Assembly: GCA_937874815.1 (NCBI GenBank)
Contig: CALNBW010000374.1
Span: 1 to 32,966 of the forward strand
Source of the DNA: an uncultured Bacillota bacterium
GTDB taxonomy: Bacteria; Bacillota; UBA994; UBA5500
Direction of reading: 5' to 3'
Length of the DNA stretch: 32,966 nt
The notes under the pieces were generated by a model. It was not told the DNA's origin, did not search any database, and worked only from the letters and a program-made list of their open reading frames with translations. A program made the position numbers and the translations under genes. Positions 32,738-32,966 of this stretch are shown one piece after another. The number at the start of each line of letters is the position of its first letter. Position 1 is the stretch's first letter.

Positions 32738-32966
32738 CTATGCGCAACCCAAACAACGTGCCGCGTAGGGCAGGGCAGACAGACGCTCTTCCGGAATAGG
32801 CCGACCACAATCCACACACCAACCGTAGGTGCCCTGCTCCATGCGCTCCAGGGCTGACTCGATCTGCTCTAGCAAGTGTTCCTGGTCCTTCTGTAAACCT
32901 AAGTCCTTGCTGCGCTCGTAGGTCTCGGAAGCTACATCGGCCGGGTGGTTATCGTAAGTCGAAAAT
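32738..32966 (-). CDS. TraR/DksA-type C4 zinc-finger protein, YteA family (partial, ends at TAG)
   Basis: The N-terminus lies beyond the window. The visible 75 codons read FSTYDNHPADVASETYERSKD, a coiled helical stretch (LLEQIESALERMEQGTYG), then the C4 zinc finger CVDC...RCLGC, ending at Ala and TAG (32740-32738). FSTYDNHPAD and the helix before the finger are hallmarks of YteA, a general-stress or sporulation protein of the DksA superfamily. YteA proteins normally go on for about 100 more residues, and that part is found in frame after the TAG. Confidence 0.88.
   Translation of the reverse strand, partial: FSTYDNHPADVASETYERSKDLGLQKDQEHLLEQIESALERMEQGTYGWCVDCGRPIPEERLSALPYAARCLGCA

Noticed and set aside
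32738..32740. TAG read as pyrrolysine
   Set aside because: The site is not in a methylamine methyltransferase, the normal residue here would be Gln or similar, and no pyl genes are visible in the window.

Overview
The window is a chromosomal piece of an anaerobic, spore-forming-type Firmicute, most likely of the Clostridia. The evidence is a T-box leader, PyrR attenuation, a PPDK plus PPDK-regulatory-protein pair, strong AGGAGG ribosome binding sites with many TTG and GTG starts, a YteA-like zinc-finger protein, and a probable selenocysteine codon. The exact genus cannot be told from the sequence. Most genes lie on the minus strand.

Layout from left to right. Positions 1-2640 are accessory and partly decayed: a secreted protein with a C-terminal domain resembling polymorphic toxin type 44, a small membrane-anchored DUF5412-like protein behind it, and remnants of a frameshifted beta-propeller-like gene. 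Positions 2737-6205 hold pyruvate phosphate dikinase and its bifunctional regulator, which seems to start at ATT. Positions 6322-7962 hold a three-gene redox cluster: a thioredoxin-fold lipoprotein whose active site reads Sec-x-x-Cys through an in-frame UGA, a 45-residue CxxC membrane peptide of the CD1871A type, and a polytopic 4Fe-4S protein. Divergent from it is P5C dehydrogenase (8136-9677), ending at a terminator and a nested palindromic element.

Positions 9936-14530 are a proline biosynthesis operon (proB-proA-proC plus a sugar-isomerase-like gene) behind a T-box riboswitch with a plausible proline specifier. Positions 14568-24746 are a peptide-use operon: dipeptide/oligopeptide ABC transporter (binding lipoprotein, two permeases, two ATPases), a secreted serine hydrolase, an M55 D-aminopeptidase, a cytoplasmic serine hydrolase, and a threonine ammonia-lyase at the end. 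A TetR-type regulator is divergent at 25051. This looks like uptake and hydrolysis of peptides, possibly D-amino-acid peptides, followed by amino-acid breakdown.

Positions 25774-30694 are a compact pyrimidine operon, pyrR-pyrP-pyrC-pyrK-pyrD, behind a promoter and a PyrR attenuator. It lacks pyrB, carAB, pyrF and pyrE. Upstream on the same strand come an RluD-type pseudouridine synthase, lspA, and a YteA-type TraR/DksA zinc-finger gene interrupted by an in-frame TAG.

The strongest items for follow-up are the undercalled selenoprotein and its redox cluster, the amber-split yteA, the ATT start of the PPDK regulator, the toxin-44-like secreted protein, the nested palindrome element at 9746-9921, and the transporter/hydrolase operon.
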